The translations under genes and the position numbers were made by a program. A stretch of DNA of 64,000 nt from Oscillibacter sp. (GTDB taxonomy: Bacteria > Bacillota > Clostridia > Oscillospirales > Oscillospiraceae): the NCBI GenBank assembly GCA_022791875.1, contig JAAVZX010000048.1, positions 1 to 64,000 on the forward strand, written 5' to 3'. Each line of letters opens with the position of its first letter. Position 1 is the stretch's first letter. The notes under the pieces are model-generated. The model worked only from the letters and a program-made list of their open reading frames with translations. It was not told the origin of the DNA and did no database searches. Positions 47,340-56,952 of the stretch are shown one piece after another.

Positions 47340-48698
47340 ATGCCTAAAATGACGCCCCGAACCCTCTCCGGGTTTATGGAACTCCTGCCCGCGCCGCAGC
47401 AGCAGATGGAGCGGATCATGCAGACCCTGCGGGAAACTTACGCCCTCTACGGCTTCACACCGCTGGATACGCCCGTGATCGAATCCAGTGACGTGCTCCT
47501 CGCCAAAGGGGGCGGCGAAACCGAAAAGCAGATCTACCGCTTCCAGAAAGGCGACGCCGACCTCTCCCTCCGCTTCGACCTCACCGTCCCCCTGGCCAAA
47601 TACGTGGCCCTGCATTACAACGACCTCACCTTCCCCTTCCGCCGCTACCAGATCGGCAAGGTCTACCGCGGCGAGCGGGCCCAGCGGGGCCGCTTCCGGG
47701 AGTTCTACCAGGCCGATATCGACATCATCGGCGACGGAAAACTCAGCATCACCAACGAGGCCGAAATCCCCGCTATCATCTACAAGACCTTCTCCGCCCT
47801 GGGCCTGAAACGCTTCCGAATCTGCGTCAACAACCGGAAAATCCTCAACGGCTTTTACGCCATTCTGGACCTCACCGGCAAGGCCACCGACATCATGCGC
47901 ACCGTGGACAAGCTGGACAAAATCGGCGCGGAAAAAGTCGCCGCCATCCTGCAAAACGACCTGAGCGTATCGGAGGAAAGCGCTCTGGAAATCCTGCGGT
48001 TCATCGGCACCGGCGGCAGCAGCCAGGAGGTTCTTGCCGCCCTGGAGACTTACAAGGGCCGCAATGAGCGCTTCGACCAGGGCCTGGAAGAGCTATCCAC
48101 GGTGGTCCGCTACCTGAACGCTTTCGGCGTCCCCGAGGAAAACTTTGCCGTAGACCTGGCAATCGCCCGCGGCCTGGACTACTACACCGGCACCGTCTAT
48201 GAGACGGTCCTTCTGGACCACCCCGAGATCGGATCGGTCTGTTCCGGAGGCCGTTATGATAACTTAGCGGAATATTACACGGATAAACAACTCCCCGGAG
48301 TGGGCATTTCCATCGGTCTGACCCGCCTTTTCTACGTCCTGGGCGAGCAGAACATGCTGAACCCGGACCTCCCCACCGCCCCGGCGGACGTGCTGATTCT
48401 CCCCATGACCGAGGACCTCACCCCCGCCATCAGCCTGGCCACCCGCCTCCGGGAGAACGGCGTCCGCACTCAGCTCCACTGTGAGAACAAGAAGTTCAAG
48501 CAGAAAATCAGCTACGCGGACAAGTTGGGGATTCCCTACGTAATCTTCCTAGGGGAGGACGAAATCAGCGCGGGCGTAGTGGCCTGCAAGGATATGAAGA
48601 CCGGCGAGCAGACGAAGCTGGACCCCGCCGCGACCATCTACCGCATCAAAGCGGGTCTGGATTCCCTCTCACGGGGCGCGGTGATTCTGGAGCGCTGA
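47340..48698 (+). CDS. hisS: Histidyl-tRNA synthetase
   Basis: 452 aa from the ATG at 47340 (GAAGGAG). Class II motif 2 GERAQRGRFREFYQADIDIIG, His-specific ARGLDYYTGTVYE and CSGGRYDNL, and a C-terminal anticodon domain (GVRTQLHCENKKFKQKISYADKLGIPYVIFLG). hisS and aspS often form one operon in Firmicutes; here two genes and a repeat lie between. Confidence 0.96.
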   Translation: MPKMTPRTLSGFMELLPAPQQQMERIMQTLRETYALYGFTPLDTPVIESSDVLLAKGGGETEKQIYRFQKGDADLSLRFDLTVPLAKYVALHYNDLTFPFRRYQIGKVYRGERAQRGRFREFYQADIDIIGDGKLSITNEAEIPAIIYKTFSALGLKRFRICVNNRKILNGFYAILDLTGKATDIMRTVDKLDKIGAEKVAAILQNDLSVSEESALEILRFIGTGGSSQEVLAALETYKGRNERFDQGLEELSTVVRYLNAFGVPEENFAVDLAIARGLDYYTGTVYETVLLDHPEIGSVCSGGRYDNLAEYYTDKQLPGVGISIGLTRLFYVLGEQNMLNPDLPTAPADVLILPMTEDLTPAISLATRLRENGVRTQLHCENKKFKQKISYADKLGIPYVIFLGEDEISAGVVACKDMKTGEQTKLDPAATIYRIKAGLDSLSRGAVILER

Positions 48699-48749
48699 GG
48701 CGAACAGAGTTTTCCACATAGGTGAAAAAGTATGTAGAAAAGGGGGATT

Positions 48750-49259
48750 GTGGTGATAACGAAACGCGATAAAAAGATACTTTTAATACCGGTTGTACTG
48801 ATAATTGCCGCCGCAGCCTGGTTTGCCCGTCCCGTTTCCATACACACGCTCATGAAAGACCGCTCCCCCGACTGCATCGGCTTTAGCGTTTGGTCAGAGT
48901 CCCACTTCCCTGATCAACGCGATATTACCTTCACTTTGGGGACACCCGAAGCAGACGCACTTATGGAACGGCTGGAATCCATTCGCTTCCACCGTTCACC
49001 CCTGGAACCCCTATTACGCGCCATCTCCTGGCCCTTCGGAAGATCCTGGGAAATTGACCCCGAAAAGGACTATCGGTTTTACTGCATCATGTACAACGAA
49101 AACGGCGAAACCATTCAGCAAATGGAATTTTGGATCTCCGATTGGAGCTACGGCCCCGCCTGCCGCCTCCCCCTCTACGTCTTCAACGGCCAGGAAAAAG
49201 GCCGGGAACTGGGCGCGTGGCTGTGGGAAATGGCACAGGAAACCGAAGCCAATCCGTAA
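48750..49259 (+). CDS. Single-pass membrane protein, paralogue of the 42.6 kb gene
   Basis: 169 aa from tandem GTG codons (48750/48753) after AGGGGG. One helix ends in WFARPVSI, followed by an exported domain with ESIRFHRSPLEPLLRAISWPFG and MEFWISDWSYGPACRLPLYVFNG. It shares the motif W-[YF]-[AT]-R-P-V-[DS]-I and the order of later motifs with the protein at 42565. Unknown function. Confidence 0.65.
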   Translation: MVITKRDKKILLIPVVLIIAAAAWFARPVSIHTLMKDRSPDCIGFSVWSESHFPDQRDITFTLGTPEADALMERLESIRFHRSPLEPLLRAISWPFGRSWEIDPEKDYRFYCIMYNENGETIQQMEFWISDWSYGPACRLPLYVFNGQEKGRELGAWLWEMAQETEANP

Positions 49260-49305
49260 TAATTACGTAAAATATAACAAACAGTACGCAAATTGGAGGT
49301 GCAAC

Positions 49306-50472
49306 ATGAAGAAAACCCGCATTCCAAGCCTGCTGCTCAGCGCGGCTCTCCTCCTCCCCTCCCTCCCCTTCGCCCAGGCGGCGGAGGCGGAAGACTGGCT
49401 GATTCCCCGGACCGTGGACACGCCCCCCGCCTTCACCGACGCCGCCGGGACCATCGCGGAGGACGCGGCGCGGATCTGCTTCCAGGCGGGCCTCATGACC
49501 GGCGTGGACGACACCCACTTCAGCCCTGCCGCCCCCCTGAGCAACGCGCAGATTGTGGTGATCACGGCCCGCCTCCACCGCCTCCTTGCCACGGGCAGTC
49601 TGGGGGACTTCGACAGCTACCGCCTCCCCCAGGACGAGTGGTGGCACCCTTACGACAACTATTTAGAGGAACAGCTTCCCGCCCTGGCCGCGACCCAGAG
49701 CTACGCCAACACCTGCGACAACCCCACCGGCGTCTGCTACCGCTACAACTTCTTCAAGATGCTGGCGGCGGTCCTGGCGGACACGGACACCGCGCTTCCG
49801 AAGCGGAACGAAGTGAACGCAGTCCCGGACTGCCAGGACCCGGACATTATCCAGTTCTACCAGGCGGGCATCTTAGGCGGCAAGGACGTCTACGGCACCC
49901 TGGACGAACGGGGTCCCCTGACAAGGGGCGCGGCGGCGGCGATGCTGGGCCGTCTGATTGATCCGTCCCTGCGTCTAACGCTAGAGCTGGAGACGCTGGA
50001 CCTCTGCAAGGAGCTTCTGGACCTAGCGCCGGAGACGCCGCTGATGGAAGTCGACGGGAAGACCGTAACCGCGGAGCAGTTTGCGGTTCCCTACGCGGAA
50101 AATCTTCTTTACTACAGCGGCCACTTTGCGGGCATGACGCTGGAACTGAACGGCGGCTGGGAGGGCGGCGAGACGGCGAAGGAGATTGCACAGTTCATCC
50201 AAAGCGAGGCGTTAGCGGAGGCGATGGGCATCCCGGCCCCCGCGTCAAGCGAGCACTATCTTGACGGCTACATGGGCCTGACAGCGGCGGGCCAGGAATG
50301 GTATGCCCGCTACAAATCCCTCCGCGCCGCCGTCTGGGACGCCCTGGGCGAAGAATCCTTCCCGGATCTCCCCGAGATAACCTACACCGAGCACTGGAAC
50401 CAGGATCAGATGCAAAGCCTATCGTATAAGATCCGCAAACTGCCAGGCTGGAGTAACGGCTACACGCCCTAA
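49306..50472 (+). CDS. Exported protein with S-layer-homology-like repeats
   Basis: 388 aa. Signal peptide with cleavage likely after AQA (SLLLSAALLLPSLPFAQA). Two SLH-like units: FTDAAGTIAEDAARICFQAGLMTGVDD...FSPAAPLSNAQIVVITARL and CQDPDIIQFYQAGILGGKDVYGTLDERGPLTRGAAAAMLGRL. The rest is a unique domain of about 150 residues, with MEVDGKTVTAEQFA resembling a SurA-like chaperone N-terminus only weakly. SLH units usually tether proteins to cell-wall polymers. Confidence 0.7.
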   Translation: MKKTRIPSLLLSAALLLPSLPFAQAAEAEDWLIPRTVDTPPAFTDAAGTIAEDAARICFQAGLMTGVDDTHFSPAAPLSNAQIVVITARLHRLLATGSLGDFDSYRLPQDEWWHPYDNYLEEQLPALAATQSYANTCDNPTGVCYRYNFFKMLAAVLADTDTALPKRNEVNAVPDCQDPDIIQFYQAGILGGKDVYGTLDERGPLTRGAAAAMLGRLIDPSLRLTLELETLDLCKELLDLAPETPLMEVDGKTVTAEQFAVPYAENLLYYSGHFAGMTLELNGGWEGGETAKEIAQFIQSEALAEAMGIPAPASSEHYLDGYMGLTAAGQEWYARYKSLRAAVWDALGEESFPDLPEITYTEHWNQDQMQSLSYKIRKLPGWSNGYTP

Positions 50473-50496
50473 CAATCTCCAAGCCCACAAAAAAAG

Positions 50497-50600
50497 ACTG
50501 ATCTGCCGGAGTCCAGAGGCCGGAAGCCCGGCTGGCAGGGCGCACGCCCCTCTGGTGGGGTCCAGGGGCCGTGAGAAAAACCCCTGGCCGCCGGAGGCAC
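50497..50600 (-). repeat. Family-2 repeat, reverse, with inserted element
   Basis: TGATCTGCCGGAGTCCAG, then a GGCCGGAAGCCCGGCTGGCAG element inserted in the first hairpin, then GGGGTCCAGGGG ... CCCCTGGCCGCCGGAGGC. Confidence 0.7.
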
Positions 50601-50634
50601 AAAAAACTTCAACTAGAAAGGTGAAACGAAGAAT

Positions 50635-52404
50635 ATGACACAGAACAGAACACACACCTGCGGGGAGCTGAGAATTGCTGACGCGGGGAAGAAGGTACAG
50701 ATTTGCGGGTGGCTTGAGAATATCCGCACGGTCAGCGCAGGGTTGGCTTTTATTGTTGTCCGGGATTTTTACGGCGTGACGCAGGTAGTGGCGGAGAGTG
50801 AAGGGCTGGTGAAGGAGTTCGAGTCCATTAACAAGGAGTCTACCATCGCGGTTGCCGGTGTGGTGCGGGAGCGGGACAGTAAGAATCCGAAGCTGCCTAC
50901 CGGGGATATTGAGATTGTGCCGGAGAAGGTGGAGGTTCTTGGGCGGTGCCGGCATAATGAGCTGCCGTTCCAGATCAACCGGAGCCGGGAGGCGGATGAG
51001 GCGCAGAGGCTGAAATTTCGTTATCTGGATCTGCGGAATCCGGCTGTGAAGGAAAAGATTGTTCTGCGGTGCCAGGTGGTGTCGGCGCTGCGGCAGGCTA
51101 TGACGGAGCATGGCTTTTTGGAGATTACGACGCCGATTCTGACGGCATCCTCTCCCGAGGGTGCTCGGGACTACCTGGTGCCCGCCCGGAACCATCCCGG
51201 CAAGTTCTACGCTCTGCCCCAAGCGCCCCAGCAGTTCAAGCAGCTTCTGATGACCTCCGGCTTCGACCGCTACTTCCAGATCGCGCCCTGCTTCCGTGAC
51301 GAGGATGCCCGCGCGGACCGCTCCCCCGGCGAGTTCTACCAGCTGGACATGGAGATGGCGTTCGCCACTCAGGAGGACGTCTTCGGCGTCATTGAAGACG
51401 TACTTCCCCCCATCTTCGCCAAGTACGGCAAGTACAACACCGCCAGCGCCGCCCCCTTCCGCCGCATTCCCTACCTGGAGGCCCTGGAAACCTACGGCAC
51501 CGACAAGCCCGACCTGCGCATCGACCTGACCGTCAAGGATTTCAGCAACGTCTTCACCGACACCGGCTTCGCCGCCCTGGACAACCAGCCCGTGAAGCTG
51601 ATCGAAATCACTGACTGCAAGCTCACCCGCAAGCAGATTGAAAGCCTGCTGAACGACTGCGAGGTCCAGAGCGGCGTAAAATGCTACTGGTTCAAAACCG
51701 ACGAAAAAGGCGAATTCGCCGGAGGCATCGCCAAATTCGCCAAGATGGCGGAAAGCGAACTCCGCGCCAGATTCACCTGCGCCCCCAACACTCTCTTCGT
51801 TGCAGCCGCAGGCCCCCAGGCCGTCAAAGCCTCCGGCGTTCTGATCAAGACCTTCGGCCCCGCCTGCGAGGGCCACATGGACAAGGAGCGCTACGAATTC
51901 TGCTGGATCGTGGATTTCCCCATGTACGAAGTCGGCGAGGAATCCGGCGAACTGGAATTCTGTCACAACCCCTTCTCCATGCCCTCCGGCGGCTTAGAGA
52001 TACTCCTGAAAGCGGAGCGCGGCGAGATCGACCCCCTGACCATCACGGCAGATCAATACGACCTGGTCTGCAACGGCGTGGAACTCAGCTCCGGCGCCGT
52101 CCGGAACCACGACCCCGAAATCATGATCAAGGCCTTCGAGCTGGTCCGCCTGGGCGAAGACGACGTAAAAGCCAAATTCCCCGCCATGTACAACGCCTTC
52201 ACCTACGGCGCGCCCCCCCACGCGGGCATCGCCCCCGGCGTAGACCGCATGGTCATGCTCCTGGCCGGCGAAGACTCCATCCGCGAGATCATCCCCTTCC
52301 CCATGAACAAGAACGCCCAGGATGTCATGATGGACGCACCCAGCGCGGTTACGCAGAAGCAGCTTGACGAGCTCCATATAGCCTTGGTGAAGACTGAGGG
52401 CTGA
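50635..52404 (+). CDS. aspS: Aspartyl-tRNA synthetase
   Basis: 589 aa. N-terminal OB anticodon domain (KVQICGWLENIRTVSAGLAFIVVRDFYG), FRYLDLRN, class II motif 2 FRDEDARADRSPGEFYQLDMEMAF, a bacterial insertion domain (residues 290-420) and motif 3 GVDRMVMLLAGEDSIREIIPFP. The bacterial-length enzyme. Codon bias changes markedly after about residue 165, from mixed to strongly C-ending codons. Confidence 0.96.
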   Translation: MTQNRTHTCGELRIADAGKKVQICGWLENIRTVSAGLAFIVVRDFYGVTQVVAESEGLVKEFESINKESTIAVAGVVRERDSKNPKLPTGDIEIVPEKVEVLGRCRHNELPFQINRSREADEAQRLKFRYLDLRNPAVKEKIVLRCQVVSALRQAMTEHGFLEITTPILTASSPEGARDYLVPARNHPGKFYALPQAPQQFKQLLMTSGFDRYFQIAPCFRDEDARADRSPGEFYQLDMEMAFATQEDVFGVIEDVLPPIFAKYGKYNTASAAPFRRIPYLEALETYGTDKPDLRIDLTVKDFSNVFTDTGFAALDNQPVKLIEITDCKLTRKQIESLLNDCEVQSGVKCYWFKTDEKGEFAGGIAKFAKMAESELRARFTCAPNTLFVAAAGPQAVKASGVLIKTFGPACEGHMDKERYEFCWIVDFPMYEVGEESGELEFCHNPFSMPSGGLEILLKAERGEIDPLTITADQYDLVCNGVELSSGAVRNHDPEIMIKAFELVRLGEDDVKAKFPAMYNAFTYGAPPHAGIAPGVDRMVMLLAGEDSIREIIPFPMNKNAQDVMMDAPSAVTQKQLDELHIALVKTEG

Positions 52405-52410
52405 TGCAGG

Positions 52411-52510
52411 CGGGGCTCTGCCCCGCACCCCGCCAGGGGGCTCTGCCCCGCACCCCGCCAGGGGGCTCTGCCCCCTGGACCTCCGCAAGCCTTTGTAAAG
52501 GCTTGAGCGA
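52411..52510 (+). repeat. Family-2-like repeat with a tandem unit
   Basis: A unit of GGGGCTCTGCCCCgcaccCCGCCAGG occurs in tandem (52413-52463), then CCAGGGGGC-tct-GCCCCCTGG and AAGCCTTT-gta-AAAGGCTT. Confidence 0.7.
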
Positions 52511-52563
52511 AACTTTTATCTGGCGAGGCTGTTAGTCTGGGGATCTTGATTGGGGTTACTGAT

Positions 52564-53721
52564 ATGAAAAAATTTTTGATACTCTTTTTAGTTTTTATTT
52601 TGTTGACGGGGTGTGGGGCTGAGGCGGTGCAGCCTTCCCCTGAGCCGGTGGAACCTCCGGCGGTCGAGCCCGTTTCTCCGCCGGAGCCGGAGGAACCGAC
52701 CGAGCCGGAGAAGACGCCCGCCGAGGCCCTCCTGGAAACCATGACCCTGGAGGAAAAAGTCGGCCAGCTCTTCTTCGTCCACTGTCCCGCCACCAACGCC
52801 GCAGAGGACGTGACTACCTACCACCTGGGCGGCTACATCCTGTTCGGCCGCGACACGAAGAACAAGACTGCTAACGAGCTGATCCAGACCATAGCCTCCT
52901 ACCAGTCCGCAGCAAAAATCCCCCTTCTCATCGGCGCGGACGAGGAAGGCGGCACCGTGGCCCGCATCAGCTCCAACCCCCACCTCCGCGCCTCCCGCTT
53001 CCCGAACCCCCGCAAGCTCTGGCAGGCCGGAACCGTAACCGCCGACGCCCACGAAAAGGACCTGCTTCTAAAAGCCATGGGCGTCAACGTAAACCTAGCC
53101 CCCGTGGCGGACGTCTCCACAAACCCGAAGGATTTTATCTATGACCGCACCACCGGCGAGGGCGTGGAAACCGCCCAGCAGTATGTCACCCAAGTGGTGG
53201 AGGTCATGTGCGCCGACGGCATGGGCAGCGTGTTGAAGCACTTCCCCGGCTACGGCAGCAATGCGGACACCCACACAGGTGTAGCCTTGGACGAGCGTCC
53301 CCTGGAGCAGTTTCAGCAGGTGGACTTTCTGCCCTTCCAGGCAGGCTTCGCCGCCGCAGAGGCCGCCGGAGGCCCCACCCCCGCCGTGCTGATGAATCAC
53401 AACATCGTGACGGCCATGGACCCGGACCTCCCCGCCTCCCTCTCCCCCGCCGTCCACGCCGTTCTCCGGGACGAGCTGCACTTCGGCGGCGTGATCATGA
53501 CGGACGATCTGGCGATGGAAGCGGTGCAGTCCTACGCGGAGGGCGGCTCAGCCGCCGTCCTGGCAATCCAGGCCGGAAACGATCTGGTCCTCACCACGGA
53601 CTACCGCACCCAGATCCCGAAGGTTCTGGAGGCGGTGGCGGACGGCACACTGGACGAAGCCCTGATCAACGCCGCCTGCCTCCGGGTCCTGACCTGGAAA
53701 ATGGAACTGGGACTGATATGA
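52564..53721 (+). CDS. GH3 beta-N-acetylhexosaminidase-like lipoprotein (NagZ family)
   Basis: 385 aa. Lipobox LLTGC (Cys17), a Pro/Glu-rich spacer to residue 55, then the GH3 barrel: EEKVGQLFFVH, GGYILFGRDT, LLIGADEEGGTVARI, KHFPGYGSNADTH (with the His/Asp of NagZ) and the nucleophile in MTDDLAMEAV. It would trim GlcNAc from cell-wall fragments outside the membrane. One base of its stop overlaps the next gene's start. Confidence 0.9.
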   Translation: MKKFLILFLVFILLTGCGAEAVQPSPEPVEPPAVEPVSPPEPEEPTEPEKTPAEALLETMTLEEKVGQLFFVHCPATNAAEDVTTYHLGGYILFGRDTKNKTANELIQTIASYQSAAKIPLLIGADEEGGTVARISSNPHLRASRFPNPRKLWQAGTVTADAHEKDLLLKAMGVNVNLAPVADVSTNPKDFIYDRTTGEGVETAQQYVTQVVEVMCADGMGSVLKHFPGYGSNADTHTGVALDERPLEQFQQVDFLPFQAGFAAAEAAGGPTPAVLMNHNIVTAMDPDLPASLSPAVHAVLRDELHFGGVIMTDDLAMEAVQSYAEGGSAAVLAIQAGNDLVLTTDYRTQIPKVLEAVADGTLDEALINAACLRVLTWKMELGLI

Positions 53722-54584
53722 GACGCATTCTGACCTGCCTCCTTCTGGCGGCAGTCTTCCTGACCGTCCCTGCATCCGCCTGCAGCGTCTCCACTCTGTA
53801 CATCCGCGTGGAAAACGTGCCGGAAGAACCTCTCTATATAGAACTTCTGGAAGAAGATCTCCACAAATCTTATATCTCAGCCGAAAACGCTTCCAGAGAG
53901 GCCCTGGCCCATTACGATCAGGAACTTCTGAACGCCCTTCTGGACGCCGTACCGGACGGCTGGCAGGCCCACACCCTCCAGGCCACCCGTTCCGGGTATC
54001 CCATGTACGGCGATCTGGATGGCGAAAAAATTGACGCCACAGAATCGCTCTACGATTTCAGCTATGACGAGCTTCCAAATACCTACCGCATCCTTGCCGT
54101 CACGAAATCCGGCGAAATCTTCTGCTCCGATCCCTTCGTCTACCGCGCTATGGGTTCCACCGTAACCCTGGACTGGTCCGCAAAGACAATCACCACACCC
54201 CGGGTTTGGCTTCGATACATACTGCAATTTCTAATCATCTTCCTCCCCACCATATTGCTGAAAGCCGCAATTCTCCCGCTTTTCCACCTCTGGTCCCGTC
54301 AAAACCGCAAAGTCTTTTTCTTTGTAAACCTTCTCACCCAGGGAACGCTGGCCCTATGGTTCACCATTCATTCCTGCCAATCAGGAATTTTCTGGTATTC
54401 CTACATACTGCTGGCCGCGTTGGGAACCGGCATTACGGCCATGGAAATTCTGTTATACATCCTCCATTTTGAAAACAGCACCAAAGGAAATACCATCTCC
54501 TGCACCATCTTTGCGAATTTTCTTTCCACCATCCTGGTCCGATGTTTCCTCGAACCAATCTATCACATCATGATCCTCCTGTAG
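53718..54584 (+). CDS. Exported/membrane protein of unknown function
   Basis: 288 aa. Signal peptide (RILTCLLLAAVFLTVPASA), an extracytoplasmic domain of about 140 residues (VSTLYIRVENVPEEPLYIELLEED...), then four membrane helices (WLRYILQFLIIFLPTILLKAAIL onward). I do not recognise a family. Its start overlaps the GH3 stop (ATGA), so the two are co-expressed. Confidence 0.7.
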   Translation: MRRILTCLLLAAVFLTVPASACSVSTLYIRVENVPEEPLYIELLEEDLHKSYISAENASREALAHYDQELLNALLDAVPDGWQAHTLQATRSGYPMYGDLDGEKIDATESLYDFSYDELPNTYRILAVTKSGEIFCSDPFVYRAMGSTVTLDWSAKTITTPRVWLRYILQFLIIFLPTILLKAAILPLFHLWSRQNRKVFFFVNLLTQGTLALWFTIHSCQSGIFWYSYILLAALGTGITAMEILLYILHFENSTKGNTISCTIFANFLSTILVRCFLEPIYHIMILL

Positions 54585-54607
54585 GGGCGGGCCTCCGCGC
54601 CCGCCCG
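54581..54607. repeat. Short GC inverted repeat
   Basis: GTAGGGGCGGGC-ctccgc-GCCCGCCC, similar to the inverted repeat at 30279-30308. It begins in the stop codon of the preceding gene. Confidence 0.6.
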
Positions 54608-54664
54608 TCCCACCGCACCCACACTCCACACCCACATCCACCCCCCCAGAGAGGAGCGCCCCCC

Positions 54665-55435
54665 ATGCAAGCACTCATCCAACAAACCCTGACAGCCCTG
54701 GAAGCCCGCGAACACATCCGCATCCTCCTGGCGGCAGAATCCGGGAGCCGCGCCTGGGGCTTCCCCTCCCCTGACAGCGACTACGATGTCCGCTTCATCT
54801 ACGTCCGCCCCTGGCAGGACTACCTGCGTCTGGAGGGCCGCAGGGACGTGATCGAGCTTCCCATCAGCGATCTTCTGGACGTCAACGGCTGGGACCTGGA
54901 CAAAACGCTGAAACTTCTCTACCGATCCAACCCCACTCTTTTCGAGTGGTTTTCCTCCCCCATCGTCTACCGCAGCACCCCCTTCGCGGAAAAATTCATC
55001 CCCTTCATGCAGCCCTACTTCTCCACCAAGCGGGGCCTCTGGCACTATCTGAGCATGGCGAAATCCAACTACCACGAATTCCTGAAAGGCAATCACCTGG
55101 TCAAGCTGAAAAAATACTTCTACGTACTCCGCCCGATCCTGGCCTGCCGCTGGATCATGCACCGGAACACCCCGCCCCCCATGAACTTCTCCGATCTGGC
55201 GGCAACGGAACTCCCCCCATCCCTCCGCCCCATCGTAACGGACCTTCTTACGCAGAAAATCAACGCCCCGGAGATCAAGCTCATCCCGCCCATCCAGGAG
55301 CTGAACACCTACCTGGAAGCAAGCATCGAGGCCATCAAGGCTGAAATCCAGAACCTGCCCAACGCCCCCGCCCCGGACTGGGGCGACCTGAACGCCCTGT
55401 TTCTCTCCGAGGTACAGTCCCCACAGAAAGGATAA
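54665..55435 (+). CDS. Nucleotidyltransferase of the RlaP/YcgL type
   Basis: 256 aa from the ATG at 54665 (GAGAGGAG). The Pol-beta-like motif is GSRAWGFPSPDSDYDVRFIYVR, with the two metal-binding Asp of DYD. DLLDVNGWDLDKTLKLLYRSNPTLFEWFSSP is typical of PF10127. Members have been linked to RNA repair; the exact substrate here is unknown. It ends five bases before the alaX-like gene. Confidence 0.85.
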   Translation: MQALIQQTLTALEAREHIRILLAAESGSRAWGFPSPDSDYDVRFIYVRPWQDYLRLEGRRDVIELPISDLLDVNGWDLDKTLKLLYRSNPTLFEWFSSPIVYRSTPFAEKFIPFMQPYFSTKRGLWHYLSMAKSNYHEFLKGNHLVKLKKYFYVLRPILACRWIMHRNTPPPMNFSDLAATELPPSLRPIVTDLLTQKINAPEIKLIPPIQELNTYLEASIEAIKAEIQNLPNAPAPDWGDLNALFLSEVQSPQKG

Positions 55436-55440
55436 AGCCC

Positions 55441-56628
55441 ATGGAAACGGAAAAGCTCTACTACCAGGACGCCTATCTCACCACCTTCACCGGCACAGTA
55501 CAATCCTGCGACCCCGTCATAGACGCCTTCCGGATCGCCCTGGACCGCACGGCCTTCTACCCCGAAGGCGGCGGTCAGCCCGCGGATCACGGCATTCTCC
55601 GCACCCCCACCGGAGAGACGGTCCAGGTAACAGACGTACACGAAAAAGACGGCACAGTCTGCCACTACTGCGCCGCCCCCATAGCCCCCGGCACTCCAAT
55701 CACCGGAGAAATCGACTGGCCCCGCCGTTTCGACCACATGCAGCAGCACTCCGGCGAGCACATCATCAGCGGCATCCTCTGCGACTTATACCACTGCGAC
55801 AACGTAGGCTTCCACCTGGGCGCGGACACCGTAACCATCGACTACAACGCCGAAATCACCTGGGAGCAGGCCCTGGAAGCGGAGCAAAGAGCCAACGAAA
55901 CCGTCTGGGCCGACCAGCCCGTCAGCATCGCCTATCCCACCCCCGAAGAACTGGCAAACCTGAACTACCGCAGCAAAAAAGCCCTGACAGGCCAGGTCCG
56001 CATCGTAACCTTCCCCGACGCCGACTGCTGTGCCTGCTGCGGCACCCACACCGCCCGCGCGGGCCAGGTAGGCATCATTAAAATCATCTCCTGCCAGAAA
56101 TTCCGCGACGGTGTCCGCATAGAAATCCTCTGCGGAAACCGCGCCCTGCAATATCTCTCCGCAATCCACGAGCAAAACCGTGCCGTCAGCCAGCGCCTCA
56201 GCGCAAAGCCCCACGAGACGATGGCAGCGGTAGAGCGCTTAGAGCAGGAACTAGCCGCGGCAAAGCGCCTCATAGCGGACCTGGAGAAAACGGCCTTCGC
56301 CGCCATAGCCGCCGAGCAGACCGACAAAGGCGACGTTTTCCTCTTCCACCCCCCCATGAAGCCCGACAGCGTCCGCCGCCTGACAGACGCCATAGCAAAA
56401 ACCTGCAACGGCCTAGCCGCAGTTTTCGCCGGAGAAGACCAAACCTGGTCCTACGCCTTAGTCCACTCCAACGCCGAAGACATAACCCCCCTTGTAAAAT
56501 CCCTGAACCAAACCCTCCACGGCCGCGGCGGCGGCAGAAACGGCTTTGCCCAAGGCAGCGTCAAAGCGACCAAAGAGGAAATCGAACTCTTTTTCACAAC
56601 CACCAAAAACCAAGTGGAAAGGACCTGA
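55441..56628 (+). CDS. Alanyl-tRNA editing protein AlaX, long form with DHHA1 domain
   Basis: 395 aa. ALDRTAFYPEGGGQPADHG and the zinc-binding QQHSGEHIISG (HxxxH) plus CCACCGTHTA are the editing domain of AlaRS. A coiled region and a DHHA1-type C-terminal domain (GRGGGRNGFAQGSV) follow. It hydrolyses mischarged Ser- or Gly-tRNA-Ala in trans. It forms a probable operon with the nucleotidyltransferase and the next small gene. Confidence 0.92.
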   Translation: METEKLYYQDAYLTTFTGTVQSCDPVIDAFRIALDRTAFYPEGGGQPADHGILRTPTGETVQVTDVHEKDGTVCHYCAAPIAPGTPITGEIDWPRRFDHMQQHSGEHIISGILCDLYHCDNVGFHLGADTVTIDYNAEITWEQALEAEQRANETVWADQPVSIAYPTPEELANLNYRSKKALTGQVRIVTFPDADCCACCGTHTARAGQVGIIKIISCQKFRDGVRIEILCGNRALQYLSAIHEQNRAVSQRLSAKPHETMAAVERLEQELAAAKRLIADLEKTAFAAIAAEQTDKGDVFLFHPPMKPDSVRRLTDAIAKTCNGLAAVFAGEDQTWSYALVHSNAEDITPLVKSLNQTLHGRGGGRNGFAQGSVKATKEEIELFFTTTKNQVERT

Positions 56629-56630
56629 CC

Positions 56631-56945
56631 ATGGACTACGTTCTTTTAGAATGGAACCACGACGAAGACGACGAACCCTATCTAATCTACTCCGAACTAG
56701 ACGACGCCCGCTACGAAAAGCGCAAAATCGAATTTTTCCGCAACGGCCTCACCTTCTCCTACGGCGCCGAACGCGGCCACCCCGAAGCCCTCGGCGACGC
56801 CCCCTTCCCCACCGACCTCTGCGAACTCGAACGCGCCGGCCAACCCGGCGAATTCATCGCCCGAAAGATCCCCCCATCCCTCTTCTACGAAGTCTGGAAC
56901 CAAGTCCAGGAACAGCCCGACGGCTTCATGGGCATGTTCTTCTGA
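56631..56945 (+). CDS. Small conserved protein (DUF6881-like)
   Basis: 104 aa, start two bases after the AlaX stop. YVLLEWNHDEDDEPYLIYSELDDARYEKRKIEFFRNG resembles proteins annotated DUF6881 (pattern WxH...P..IYSE.D..R.E.RK.E.F.dG), from memory. Often found beside toxin or immunity genes, but no toxin is seen here. Confidence 0.55.
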   Translation: MDYVLLEWNHDEDDEPYLIYSELDDARYEKRKIEFFRNGLTFSYGAERGHPEALGDAPFPTDLCELERAGQPGEFIARKIPPSLFYEVWNQVQEQPDGFMGMFF

Positions 56946-56952
56946 CGCATTA

